Origin: Antedon mediterranea | Taxonomy: Eukaryota > Echinodermata > Crinoidea > Comatulida > Antedonidae | DNA length: 64,000 bases | Assembly: GCF_964355755.1 (NCBI RefSeq) | Contig: NC_092678.1 | Coordinates: forward strand, 16,278,922-16,342,921 | Direction: 5' to 3' | Shown: in pieces, positions 35,229 through 49,100 of the stretch | Position numbering within the stretch: the stretch's first letter is position 1 | How the letters are laid out: the number at the start of each line of letters is the position of its first letter | The notes under the pieces: generated by a model | The model's input: only the letters and a program-made list of their open reading frames with translations | What the model was told of the DNA's origin: nothing | Databases searched by the model: none | Program-made: the position numbers and the translations under genes

Positions 35229-36677
35229 AACAGCTTTTTCTAATATTTTCACAGATTTCCTCATCTTATCTTTTTTTAAATTATTCATTTTCAGTAAATT
35301 GCACTTTTTACACAGGATGTTCAGCGTCAAATCAACCCGGGACGAACCTGTGTTCGCGGTGTAAACAGTCCCGCATATGTTTTCACGGTTGGTTGCTATC
35401 CTCGCTCACTATAGTGTTTAATTTACATACAATTAGTGTGTGTAGGATTTGCTAAGGAATGCAATAATAATGGATTTGCCAAAGTTTGCTTAAATTAGCT
35501 TAAATTTATACAGTAGGTGGTGTGGGAGAGATTATACTTGGTCAGGTCACAGTGATTTGCTTTTTACTCCATCTCGTTGCTTCTGATACGTAATTTAACA
35601 TGTGATTTGCTATTTGAATGAATTTGCATCTCATTATACCTCTCACTATTTGAGCAGCAGATTCATCATCTTAAATCTGTTTATTGAATTTTCTTGCTAA
35701 AAGGTCAAAGGTTATGATGGTGAATATTTCACTATTAATGAATCCTGCCATTCTTGCAATAAAATGCAGGTGTATAGCCAATCATTTATTAATTTAAAAA
35801 ACCTAAATAGAATTTTACTTTTTTTTTTACATTCCTGACATATTATATTGTAAATTGTAATATTTTAGTAAAACAAAATATAATTTTCATTACATATTTA
35901 TAATTATTTACCATTAATTTCTGTTATTATTATTTTACAATACCATTATCAATTTATCAATCAAGCCCTCAGCCAGGATTTTTACAGCAGGGCCTTTTTT
36001 TCCTCAAAATAGTGCAAGTATAAGCAACTGAAGAAAAATAAATAACCTAGTAAAGAGTAGATTTAAGTATTAAATTTGTTTCTGCTGGCTAGGTACTGTA
36101 TAGGATTTGACAACGAATTGACACACTTCATTCAAACCGGTTATTTGCTCCCCTGCCAGACTCAAGAGAAATCCAATTCCTGGCATCATCGCCAAATATT
36201 GCGCTTCTTGCTACAACGTGCTACCGTGTAGTTATATTATTAGTCATTTGAGATTGAATATTATTTCTGGTTTCGAAAATTTGACAGATTTTTTAATGAA
36301 GGTCATGCAGACTAAAGTTTAATAATTTCCTATTAGAACATTAGATATTGAAAGACACTTGTTATTAATGTGTTATTCATTGTTTGGGATTTCAAATTAA
36401 GCATAAAGTACATGTGTTGTGATATTTAATTATATTACATGCAGTAGGCAAAATCACATGAGCAGGAGGATCCAAAACGTTAAATAAGTTGTATATAGAA
36501 GCAAGCAATATCTGTTCAAATAACATAAGATAACGTAATATAATATGACACACTTTAATTGCAGAGATCGGCTATTAATTACAGAAATTTGCCTACATCT
36601 CAGACATGCAGAAATGAAAAAAAATAATATGGAAAGACATGTACAAACTATGCAAAATTCCCTTGCAAAACAGTGAG
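35229..36677. other. No gene seen
   Basis: AT-rich sequence without supported features. Confidence 0.4.
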
Positions 36678-37012
36678 TGAGCAAATGAGTGGCCGTAATT
36701 ACATAGCCATAACATCGGCAAGGGTTCGAGGCTTACTCGCTCCATGGTTCTGGTGGTAGAACGAGTCTTCTCGGATAAGGACTATAAACCGTAGGTCCAT
36801 TGTACACATAACTCATGTGCACTCTAAAGAACCTAGTACATCTTTTGAGACGAGTAGGGGGTTACCCCAGTGTACTAGTCCACACAAACACAGCCACTGT
36901 CACACACAACCACTGTGCAATTGGGACTGGGCCGTTTTAGAGGTGTTCGCCACCTATTGGTTCCGATCCTTTATTGACAGAGTTAGTGTGAAGTTGAATA
37001 AATAAAAACACA
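36678..37012 (+). mobile_element. tRNA-derived SINE, nearly full length
   Basis: Head with a shortened A-box (GAGTGGCCG), GTAGCCATAACATCGGCAAG and a B-box GGTTCGAGGCTTA, then a body including GGTTCTGGTGGTAGAACGAG and GTGCACTCTAAAGAACCTAG, ending AATAAATAAAAACAC. Other copies: 34,109, 37,725-39,050 (split) and 57,330 (minus). Confidence 0.75.
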
Positions 37013-37724
37013 ACAATTATGGACAAATCAATTGCCCACACCTCGAAAAAAAAATTTGGGTTTGTGTAAAACGCAATGTCGTAAAATGTTGCAAAATTAC
37101 TATTTGACACAACGCATACAAAACTACTGAAATTTTCTATTTATTACAGAAATTGTTTAAGATTATTTTATGCAGCAGTCAATGCCTGCAATAAACAGTA
37201 TATGAATACCCCAAACAAATTGCTAAATAATAGCATAGAAAGATTAAATCTGTAAACAACATACAGTAAATTGTGGTAAAAAAAATTGACATTTCGTAGT
37301 ACAATTAGCTGTCAAAACAGTGAACAATGTAAAATAATGATTAAGATCCTTCCTTTAATTGCTTTCCTAGAATTACAATTACAACCATGTTGTTCATTAC
37401 ATGACATTTGGTTAATTTCTTGATGACCACATCCACTCACTTCACAGAAGATTCAAGATTTAAATTTTATTCTTATCCATTTCTGGAAATTCCATTTCTT
37501 GCACAACAATTGAAACTACAATACAATAAACATATTTGATAATTTTTGTTAAAAAGTTTAATGGCTTGTGGAAGGAAGGAGAAAAGATATCGTTCAGTGC
37601 GAGAACAAAGTAAAGAATCTATCCTAGAAAATCTTTTTTAATTTATAGATTTATAGAAGGTAGCTGAGCTATAATTTAGAACAAATCATACATGTATTTT
37701 AACGAATCCCAATTCTTTTAACTA
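37013..37724. other. No gene seen
   Basis: AT-rich, nothing assignable. Confidence 0.4.
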
Positions 37725-39050
37725 CCGAGCCAACGCTGAGCAGCTAATGGACACCGCCAACTGTAGCCATACAATCGGCACAGGCTCAATTCAAGGCTTT
37801 CCTAAAAAATAGGTAGAACAAGTTTTTTTGGATAAAAGGTATTAATACTGGAGATCTTTCTTTCTTTCTTTCTTTCTTTCATTTATTTGGCATCTCAATA
37901 AATAACATTAAATACATCAATAATATATAAAATCACCTTAAATATTAATATACATGTACATCAAAAAAGCAAATAAAAATGGCGGGATTAATGAAGTCTG
38001 ACGATGCACGGGAAAACACATAAAGTCGTTTAAAGTAAAACAACTTAATTCCAATGTGGTCCCTAAAAAGATAGTAATTATAATTTTAACAAAACAAACA
38101 TTATAAGATGGGGTTCATAAATATATAAGCATATAAGCAAAACATCTGATATAATGGCACAATAATAATTTATCTATGTTTAATTTTGTAATATTGTTTC
38201 AATTCAGTTTTAAATTTAGATGTGTTGGAAATTTGTTTAATATAGTCAGGAAGGTTATTCCATTCTCTGATTGCATTAAAATAGAACGTATTACATTCTA
38301 TGCCTTGGACTTTAGGTACAACAAAATTGAGTTTACTACCACGAGTGAAGTGACCATGTAAGTTATTAACTCTACGAAAGTTTTCGTTTAGGTATGAAGC
38401 ACTTCTGCCCATAAATATTTTATGAACTTGGCTAATTTGCAAGAACTTTACTCGATATTTTACATTTAACAATCCATAATCGTCTAATTGATCAGCACCT
38501 ATATGTCTTCTGGGTTCAACTCCTTTTATGAGTCTAACCATTTTGTTTTGAGCAATTTGTAGTTTTCTTTGGATAGCTTTACTGGTTCCACAGAACCAAG
38601 AAGATGCAGCATAATCAAAAACACATTGGATGAGAGCAGAGCATAATAGTTTACGATTCTTACAACTTAGTATCTTACGTTGGCGGTACATAAACTTAAG
38701 CCTATTATTAATTTTCTTAATGGTTTTACATGCATATTCAGAACACGTTAAATTTTGATCTATTTCAATACCCAGATACTTGACACAATTACTAGTGTTG
38801 ATATTGTTACCATTTGTTGAGACATTAAAATTGTTAACATTTTTAGTTTTTCTCTTAGAACCAAATAGTATACACTCAGTTTTATCCAGGTTAATTGTTA
38901 ACTTATTGTCTACAAGCCAATCACACAAGGAGTCTAGTGTTGACCCTAGCTTCTTAGAAATAATATCTGGATTTCTAGTGTACACGCTGGCTCGTTTGCA
39001 CTGTAAAGAACCCAATGTATCTTTCGAAAGAGTAAAATAAAAAAATAATT
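37725..39050 (+). mobile_element. tRNA-derived SINE split by a LINE
   Basis: The SINE head and first body part (GTAGCCATACAATCGGCACA, then GGTAGAACAAG) lie at 37,725-37,856. The continuation (TGTACAC, TTGCACTGTAAAGAACCCAA) resumes at ~38,981. The LINE 37,857-38,980 separates them, so the SINE is the older insertion. Confidence 0.6.
37857..38980 (-). mobile_element. LINE C-terminal half, minus strand, long open frame
   Basis: The ORF at 38,170-38,980 reads LCDWLVDNKLTINLDKTECI, VKYLGIEIDQNLT and ALIQCVFDYAASSWF, the post-RT part of a LINE ORF2, and ends KQYYKIKHR-stop. The 3'UTR finishes in an (AAAG)n tail (seen as CTTT repeats at 37,857-37,880). The ~270 codons are uninterrupted, so this copy is young. 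Confidence 0.8.
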
Positions 39051-40132
39051 AAATGAAAATGATATGAATCGAGAAAATTATTTGACAAAAACATTGTGAG
39101 TAAGCCCAGGAGCTGTGGTACATGATCTTAAAATACTGTATTTTGGATTCTGCTATTATGGGATTTACTTTGTGGTCTTTGAAGTACTTCCTGTTACGTT
39201 GTTTCATTGTCAATGTCTTCTTCTAATCGCGAATAGTTTTCAGAATATAGTATAAAGTTATTATTGTGTTGTTTATTGTAAATAAATCCCTAGTATGGAC
39301 AGGTATGCCATGAGCCTATGGATGTGGAAAGGGGCACCGGTCTTCAAAGGCAGCACCCAGGCCTAAAAGTTATTTTAAAGCCTTCCAGCCAGCCTAATTT
39401 TAACACAGCATCCACACAGGAAACATTCTGGGATATCTGAAAGTAGGCCTATACTGTTTTGTATTTTCTCAACTATCACTAAAGGTCAAATGCAGCCTGC
39501 ATAGGCTAGGTTGGTGGCAGCTGGAATTACCACTTGTACGACATCCCCCTTACTCCACCGATTTCAAAAATTAGAATGCATTAAATTGAATATCGTATTA
39601 AGTTCAGCACTTTATTTTAACATTTGCTGTAACATTAATTACTGATGAATTAATCACTGATCAAAGATTTAATTGGAACCTATGTCATATGTGAGGTCAA
39701 ATACAAATTTAAAAGTTCAAAAGTAGTTGCAATTAAGAGAAGATGTTCAAATTGCTTGCTATATGATTTTGATTATGCTTGCTTTAATATTTCTGGTTTG
39801 AGTAAATAAGACTGATACTTCATGACACGTTCTTGAATTGCATTGTATGCAGTTATATAATTGAGTCCTGTTTTTTATTTTCAGCCCAAAATAATACACA
39901 GTATAAAAAAAATATTTATATACCAGAAAAGAAATGATTATTGCAAGACTTCCATTTTTCACTGTAAATCTTCCAATCTTCATGCAGTATTTCTTTAAAG
40001 ACCTTTTTTTGTGGAACACAATTTCTCCAGTTTGGATTACATATCATTTTTGTATCTTTTAGTAGCTTCATAAATAAAAATGGTTTGATGGCACTGGCAG
40101 TTACTGTCAGAATATGATGAACTAGTTGCAAG

Positions 40133-43100
40133 ATGCTGTCCAGTCAGGAGTCGTATGAGATGATGGCATCCAATTCCCAATTCCGTTTCACCAAAGAGCA
40201 GCTTAAAACGCTGATGCATGTCAAAGATGTTGCACGCGCTCTGCAAATATTCCAGCAGAAGTTTGGAGATGAAAAGATGTTATGTAGTGGATTGAATAGT
40301 AACAAGGATGACGGTAAAACATGTTTCTACTTTAAAAGTTATCATACAGTTTCACAAACAGGTGGCTTATAATAAAAATGATACAGTAGAAATAAAGGGA
40401 CACATTGAATTGAGAATGTTCCCTTAATATGGATCTCCCAAAGTGTGTTTTTAAGTTTTATAATTTAATAACCTGTGTTTTCGTCTTGATGCAAGGCATG
40501 AACAAAAGTGCTCAATACAATAGCAGAGAAAAATAGATAAATGTTTTTTTCGATGAAAGGGGAAAAGTCAGGTTAATTAGACCTATTTACCATGACCTTT
40601 TTGCTCCTAGTTTTAGTAAGAAAATGGCGATTCATTTGAACCCTCAGTTTCAATGTTCCTTTTAGTTGAAATTCAGAAAATAATGAAAACATATTTAAAA
40701 TCCTATCTTGATATTATCTTTTCAATTTTACTTACTTAAAATTATACATTTTATTGCTTTATGGATATTTCAGTATTATTTAGAAACAAAATGTTAACTT
40801 ACATGAAACAGATTGAGATATAACATAACAAAATGCAATTTCAACTTTTATCTAAGGGCCTGTTCATGCCTATGTACTGTGTGCTTTTGTATCGTACACG
40901 CCGTGCAGCTCCATATATATAATAGGACTGTACCAGAAAAAGATTAGTGGAAGCCACCTCTTACGACACTGATCTTTCGTTCGTTATGATAACTTGCGTT
41001 ACAAGATTAGTGAACAATGGTTATGATACGAATGTCATGCATCAACGGTCCTACAACCAATCAAATTTGCTCTTGCATACCAGATGGTTGCAAGTCTGAA
41101 GACTGTTTAATATGATGCTAATTATAATATAACATTGTTTGCCATACTAAAGTATAAACTCCATGAATGTCAACATACCCTAAATTAATTGGGCTGTTTT
41201 AAGTGCATGTAATTACTGTCAATTATTTAATTAAAAGAAATCTATTTTAACGACTTGTAAAATGAGATTCCATTAGATAGGTTGGGCCTACACAGCCAGC
41301 ATAATTGTCTGTAAAATTAATTTAATTGGTCAATTTTATTGGTAATTGCTAATTGTTTCGGTTAATTGCATTGAGAATTCTCAATACCTTTTTGCTTATT
41401 ACGTATAATATTGTTGATTCCCATCATTGCTCATCAATTGAAAAGCTAGATTTGTCGCTCGGACTTTACTAACAAAATAAATGTGAATTTTTGCCAATAA
41501 CCAAATCTAAAATTTAAAAAAAAATTTTTTGTTGGGCAACAAAAAATGTTCTCTTTTATAAATAACTGAGGTTCAACGGTAGCACATGCTTCTATTTTGT
41601 AGGAGAATTCAATTCAGTTTTCACTTTCATTGAAAAAATGTATATTTTTGCTAATTGTGATGTCTGTGATGTTAGCTATGAGTGCGACTTATTATAGGTC
41701 TGACTAGTAATAAAGCAATATCAACAACATCATTATGTGTTTTAATTGCTCACCTGCGCTGTCTGCAGGAGTTTCGCCTCTGTCTGAATGAATCTGATCA
41801 ACATTCTATTTTACCATTTCAGTTTTATGTACATTATTGATGTTGTAGGAGCTTTAGACATATACGTCGCTGTCAATAAATATTTGTTTAAAGTACATTT
41901 TAACCAAATCCAGATTGCTTTTTTTTTTGGTGAAATACTACAAACAACAAAAGTGTATTTAATTAATCTTGAAGTAAATTGAAGTATCTACTTAAAATAG
42001 CGACATCCTTCTATCAATCTTGTCAAAACAATGCAAAGTCAATTTTTGTTGTTTGACACATTTACTGTTAGTGATTGGTATTGTTGTACAAGGACCATGT
42101 TAACATATTTTACTTCAGTTACTGCAGTACCTACATTTTGTTTACTAAACACTTCTTTATGATATTTTTCTGGAGATAATCATACACAATGTTTGTGACT
42201 CGTAAACTTCTATATACAGTAATGTACAACAGTGTATGATTTAATCAAATATGTTTCTGTATCTTTGTTACTAGAATTTAATTGTTTACACCATATGTTT
42301 TTCTTAAATTTGGATTTTACACTGGCAGTTAATAAAATTTAAGAGTTTCACAAAATCTACAAACTTTTCAACAGCAAACACAAACCAATATATCTCACAT
42401 TAAAGTAAATTTTGTAAATAAATCTTCCAGATTCCCTGAAAATGCCATCTTCTGTAAGTTTTCTCCTTTTAATTCCAAAAATAGTATAATGTAAAATAAA
42501 AATGTATTTATTTTTTGTTAACTTTAGGTATACATGAAACAGACGCACATTTGCATAGGGAGAGATTCGGAGAAAACATACGTAAAACCGAAAGAGCTAG
42601 AACAAGCATTTCAAATTTAATAGTTACGACATTGTTTGAAAATTGGGCATTAGTCTGTGTTTTTATTCTAAGTCTGTTGTCATTTGGTGTTTCATTTTTG
42701 CAGGAAAATGAAGGTAAGTATAACTTTTGAGCGCGTTTCCTTGCATACTGCTTTTAACCAAAATGTTATTCTTTATTTGAAAAACCCATTGTCTAACCAA
42801 CAATTCTGACTATTTAAGTTTTTTTCCTATCCAATTTTTGGACATTTAAATGGCATATTCAACAACAAACATTTTTTAGGGGGACAATATATCTTTAAGT
42901 ACAAAATAATATTATATCCTTAAGCTCTGTCTACACTATCAAACTTTATGTGACAAAACATGTGATGTGCCCATATATGGACATGATGATGTCATATCCG
43001 TACCATATTTTGGCGCATCACTACCATATTTGTCACATCACTAGTTTGATAGTTTAGACAGAGCTTTAAGAAGAATTGTATATGTTTCACAAATTGCTTA

Positions 43101-46100
43101 CTATCCGCTTACCGCTGGTGTATGGCTTTGAGGCCAAAATATGTTTTTACATAGAAAATATATATAGGGATAACTCAGGCTTCCTTGCATACTGTACAAT
43201 TACGTATTACAGTACATTCAACCCAAGAATAATGTATTCTGATTTGTTCCTGATTAAATTTTGAAATATTGATTGGATTTTGATAAGATTCTGCCAAAAA
43301 AGACAGACTATTATTCAGTGAAACAATACGTGGCTAGGCCATATTGTAGCTACGGTATGATGTTATGTGGTACGTTAAAGCTCGTGACCAGACTAGGATT
43401 AGAGCCTACAATACTAGCCTAGCGTGTAGGTGAAGAACGTTTGATGTAAACTCTATTTTGGATACATTTTTTTTCTCTTTTTATCATAATTAACCATAGA
43501 ACTTTACATTATAAAACAAGGAATGGCTTGGTTTAATGTTTTTGAATCAATATATAATGCATTGATTTTTCCAAAATGTCAAATATTTCAGTGAATGTGT
43601 CTTTAAAGTTTGATATTGAATGTAATTGTAATAGAGGATAAAATACCCAATTTCTGTGGATATCTGTCTTCTGTTTCTGTTTGTGAAAATCACCAAACTA
43701 GTCATGATAAGATACTGTAAAATCCAGTAGAAGATTTGTAATTTCTTTGGATTTGTTTAAAGCAGAAGGCTTTTAGCCTCAAAGATAGTCTCTCCGCTGA
43801 AGCATATAGTTCATATTAATCAGAGTGTTTTGCTGAATATCAAATGCATGTCTTGTGGATGAATTAAATTAGCCACATGAATATTGAAATTAAGCATGCT
43901 TGTTTTTCCAGAGCTGTCAATGAGGTCAGTAACTGTAAAAAGTTCATTACGACATAAAAACCTTATTGCATAATGAAGTGATGTATAGCTGATAGTGTAT
44001 TTAAACTAATATCCAAAATTTGAATTTGTTTTTTCTGTAAAATACTTATTACCAGAGTAATTTATTTACAGTGTTTATTTTGTAACCTGTGAGGTAGATT
44101 TCAAGCCATGTTTGACAAATTAATTGAATAATAAAAGCGTCTTCAGCAACACAGTCTAGTGGTAGTATTAAAGTGTGTTGTCTTGTGGATGAATTAAATT
44201 AGCCACATGAATATTTAAATTAAGCATGCTTGTTTTTCCAGAGCTGTCAATTAGGTCAGTAACTGTAAAAAGTTCATTACGACATAAAAACCTTATTGCA
44301 TAATGAAGCAATGTATAGCTGATAGTGTATTTAAACTAATATCCAAAATTTGAATTTGTATTTTCTGTAAAATACTTATTACCAGAGTAATTTGTTTACA
44401 GTGTTTATTTTGTAACCTGTGAGGTAGATTTCAAGCCATGTGTGACAAATTAATTGAATAATAAAAGCGTCTTCAGCACACAGTCTCAGCACTATTTAAG
44501 TGTGGATATAAAAATACAAAATATTAAAAAATATAAAAAAATATATATAAAAGAGTTTATCCATCCTGTAATTGGCGAGTTTGGGCTCGGTTTGGATGCG
44601 TATGAAAACAAAAAAATATGTGCAGTATTGTGCTGTACTGTAATACAATTATTTTGTTCAATATGTTAAACTCAAAGATAAATGTTTCATTTTTTCCTTG
44701 TATGATACATTTCAAAATGGATAGTTAAAAAAAAACCATAAAATGATAACGTCAGTTCATCAAAACTATGTTAGGCTAAGCATATATAGTTGTAAATTTA
44801 ATATAAGTTGTTTTCAAATTTGTTCTTTTTCAGATATATCAAGAGAATGGGCACTTTCCCTCACAAACATTATTTTAACCGTTATCATTCTATTTTTTGA
44901 CATTGTACAAGACATCTTGTTGGAACGAATAGTGATTCTTATAAATCGCCTACTTAGAAAGGAGGCTCTAGCTGCAAAAGTGTTTGTTACGCGTAATGGG
45001 TTGCGTAAAGAGATTCCAGTTACAAAGCTTGTTGTTGGAGATGTAGTCTCATTGTACCGAGGTAAGTGAATAATCACATGGTTCAGACAAATCCCCCTTT
45101 TACTACGAACCCCCTTTAACTACAGCAAAATAAATACTACAGCCTGTACCCTGATTGTAAATTTAGTGAATTATTAAGTTTATTTTAATGACATTTAAAG
45201 TAGGTGTGAGTGATGTTTTCAATGAAAATTTGAAGTATATTTTCTTTGCTAGGCAACTTTTAAACATTTTCATATATTATTTCAACATCATCCATCATCT
45301 ACCAATTTCACCCATGAGGGTTGATAAAATAAACTAGCCTAGGCCTAACTGTACATTTAAAAGCATCAAACACTACAAGGCATGATAAGAAAGACACAAG
45401 GGAAACTCATAATGATCTGAAGACTACCATAAATTCTAGTATTGATGAGTTATTTTTGTAACATGTTGTTGACAGCAAAGCCTGTACATTCAATGAAGAT
45501 ACATGGATAGAAATACTGTAATTATCAGTGCTGTGTACTGTTTGAGCACTGTGGGAGACTGTAAGGAAAGATGATTATCGTCACATCACCCTAGGCCTAG
45601 ATTCATCTACTTAACTCATATTATTTATGTTGCACAAGCAGTAACAGAGGGAACTATGATGGCGTTGCTAACATTTTACAAATATGAGATATCGACCACC
45701 TTGAATTGTTTTCATTATTACTTATATTGTTATCACTATAAGCCTATATTTATATTTAAAGAACTGTATATCTGCTCAGTGGCATAATGCAGAGGCATGG
45801 GGCCCCTGTTTTAAACATTTTTTGACATATTCAGTGAATGCATGTTTCTCTTCTAGCCCCTGCTCAGGGGCTCTTGTAAGCCCGAGGCCCCTGGGTTTAT
45901 GCTACAGCACTCATAGCCATTACTTACAGTAAGGTTAATGAGTATGCTATGTACAGTATTACTATGAATGTGTTGGCATTACATTGTAGGTGATGTTGTT
46001 CCAGCTGACGGAATAATGATATCAGCAAAGGATTTGGAAGTTAATGAGACTGCCCCTTTAAAGACAGGAGTAAAGATGAAAAAGAAAGAAACTGATCCAT

Positions 46101-49100
46101 TTCTGTATGCAGGTAAGCTGTGTATTTCAAAAACTGCCCCTTTAAGGAGTGAGAATGAAAAAGAAATACTGTAGATACATTAATAATAATATAATTTGAA
46201 AAAACTGTCCCTTTAAGGACTAAGTATGAAAAAGAAATAGATGCATTAATAATAATAATATAATTTAGAAACTGTCCCTTTAAGGACAGGTGTAGATATG
46301 AAAAGAAATAGATACATTAATAATAATAATAATGTAATTTAGAAACTGTCCCTTTAAGGACTAAGTATGAAAAAGAAATAGATGCATTAATAATAATAAT
46401 ATAATTTAGAAACTGTCCCTTTAAAGACAGGTGTAGATATGAAAAGAAATAGATACATTTAATAATAATATAATTTAAAAACTGTCCCTTTAAGGAGTAA
46501 GTATGAAAAAGAAAAGATGCATTAATAATAATAATATAATTTAGAAACTGTCCCTTTAAAGACAGGTGTAGATATGAAAAGAAATAGATACATTTAATAA
46601 TAATATAATTTAAAAACTGTCCCTTTAAGGAGTAAGTATGAAAAAGAAAAGATGCATTAATAATAATAATATAATTTAGAAACTGTCCCTTTAAAGACAG
46701 GTGTAGATATGACAAGAAATAGATACATTAATAATAATAATAATGTAATTTAAAATCTGGAGATAGAAGAGTATTAAGTATGGAAAGAAATACATTAGAA
46801 TATGCAAGTAAGCTATGTCATTTAAAAACTTCCTCTTTAATGATAGGAGTAAATTTGAAAAAAAGAAAGAACCTATTGCTGTTTGTAAAAAGAAGAGAAA
46901 AAAGTATTTTTTTCTATATCCCAGTATGGAAAGAAATGTACTGACAAAAATTGTACACATTTCCCAAAATAGCATAATCAAAATTGTAAAAATGCTGTAA
47001 TATTAAAATTGTTATACATTGTTATGTATAATTTTGGAAAAAGCATATTGTTGTTATATTCATCGACAAATGCTTCCATTTCGACACCCCGCTCATATTA
47101 AAATAAATATTCAGCATACGCCATTTTTCTTTAAAATCATGTGTTTTTTTTGACATTCACAACATTTAAACAAGCCAGATTGCTTGTTTTTCTCCATTTA
47201 ATGCAATATATTCATTGTTGGAATTTTTACCTTTAAATTCTAGGATCTGTAGTGAGGAAGGGAAGTACGAAACTTGTCGTCACAGTTGTAGGCAAAAACA
47301 CAGTAGGAGATTATGAAGGTCAGAATGATATGTTAAATTATGTTTCTAATGTAAAACAAATCATTTCACACAATATTTTTATTTCTTTCATAAAACACTT
47401 TTCCAAATGAAAAAAGATAAAATGAATGGTGCTTTCCAATTGTTTTAATTTCATACAGGTCCACTGGTCAATGCCGGGTCAGTAAAATTCATGATCCGGG
47501 TCTTGAAACTGCACGATCATTTTGCCCAGTCATTTTTGTTTACAGAAAACAGGGTTTGTTCTAAACTATTCTTCTTGGACAGTATAATTGAATTAGGGCC
47601 AGTTTAAACCTTTTTTGTTGGCCAGTAACATTTAATTTGGGCCATTAAAAAAACTATGGGTTGTTTTAAACCATTGTTGTTGGTGAGTAAAATTTAACTC
47701 AGGCTATTAAAAAAAATAAATTACTGGTCTAATTGTCCTGAGTTAAATTTAGCTTCAAGACCAGCCCTGGTTGTTATTTTTTGTTATGGCAGGAACATTT
47801 CATCAAGCTTTGTAAAGATCATGTGATGAGATGTTTTGTATCATCACATGACTTTTGCCACAGACAGCAGTAACATCGGGTTGAAATAACCTTGACAGTC
47901 TCTGAAGTGATCACATGAAAGTGTTGAGTGTTTCCTTTGCGCCGAAAAGGAAACAATCTACCAATAATAATAATACTACTATAAGAGACTTATAAATCAT
48001 GATTATTAATGTTGAGTTAAATTTTAAAAAGGATTACTATTTGTTTTGATTTTCAGATGTATCTTTTTACTTTATATACAGTAACATATGGTAATTTTAA
48101 CAGTCTTTAAGCTCAAAGTGATCATTTTAAAATGTTTTAAATCTTATATTTGAGTTGTATATTTTTATGTACTGCTCCTTAAAGCAATGACCTATCTTTT
48201 TATTTTTTTGGTTTATTTAACATAATAATGGCAATTTTAACATTTTTAATATATTCTTTTAAAGCGATCAATTTTAAATCGTAGTTTTAAATAATTTAGT
48301 GTAGGCCTTTTTTGTTTTTTCGTACGGTACTCAAACAACATAACAGGATTACCCATAAAGCTTGAAAGAATTAAAAACAGATTATTACAACAAAGTTTAA
48401 CTTTGCTTTTAGTCTCACTATATACTGTACATTTAATAAGATGCGAATCTTTATAGCACGTTTTATACTCATTTGATGTTTTTATGCCTGTATTTGTATG
48501 TGTCCTGCACTATTATTACAATTATTGGATATGTGTTAGGATTGCTATGTGCTGTGTACAGTATTATGACAGTATAGTAGCCTATAATATAATTTGAATA
48601 CTGACCTAAATGTCTATTATTCATAAACTATAATACTTGCTGTATTTCAAAATAGATGCCAAGTCTGTTGGAATTCCACGCATTGTAGTCCGTAGCATCT
48701 CAAGAAATTACGGTCGTCAAAATAATGATGACGATGATGGCCGCAAAAAGTTTAGGAAGCGTCGTCGAACACAACAAGCAACAATCGAGGAGGAAATTGA
48801 AACAAATGATAACTCGCCAGATAATGTTGATTCTGGAAGTAATGGCGTGCTAGATTCGCTAGATAGCAGAACCGGGGATGCCGTAAATTCTATACGAAAC
48901 GAAACGGATTCGTTGATTCCTCCACAAGCTGAGTCTCGCAATAAAGCAGTGCTTACCTCAAAACTAAAGAAAATTACAAATATTACCAAATATATAGGTA
49001 AGATTAAAGGAATCATGTCAAAATGTTCTACTGCAGTTACTACATTTTTTTCCTGCAATAATGTATGATGTTAGGTTGTTTCAATGTATAGAAGTATTAC

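Noticed and set aside
36817-37005. Plus-strand ORF of 62 codons
   Set aside because: Lies within the tRNA-derived SINE body.
46317-46715. Open frame on the minus strand with repeated SLKGQFLNYI
   Set aside because: Antisense reading of the intron 4 tandem array; no start context and no homology.
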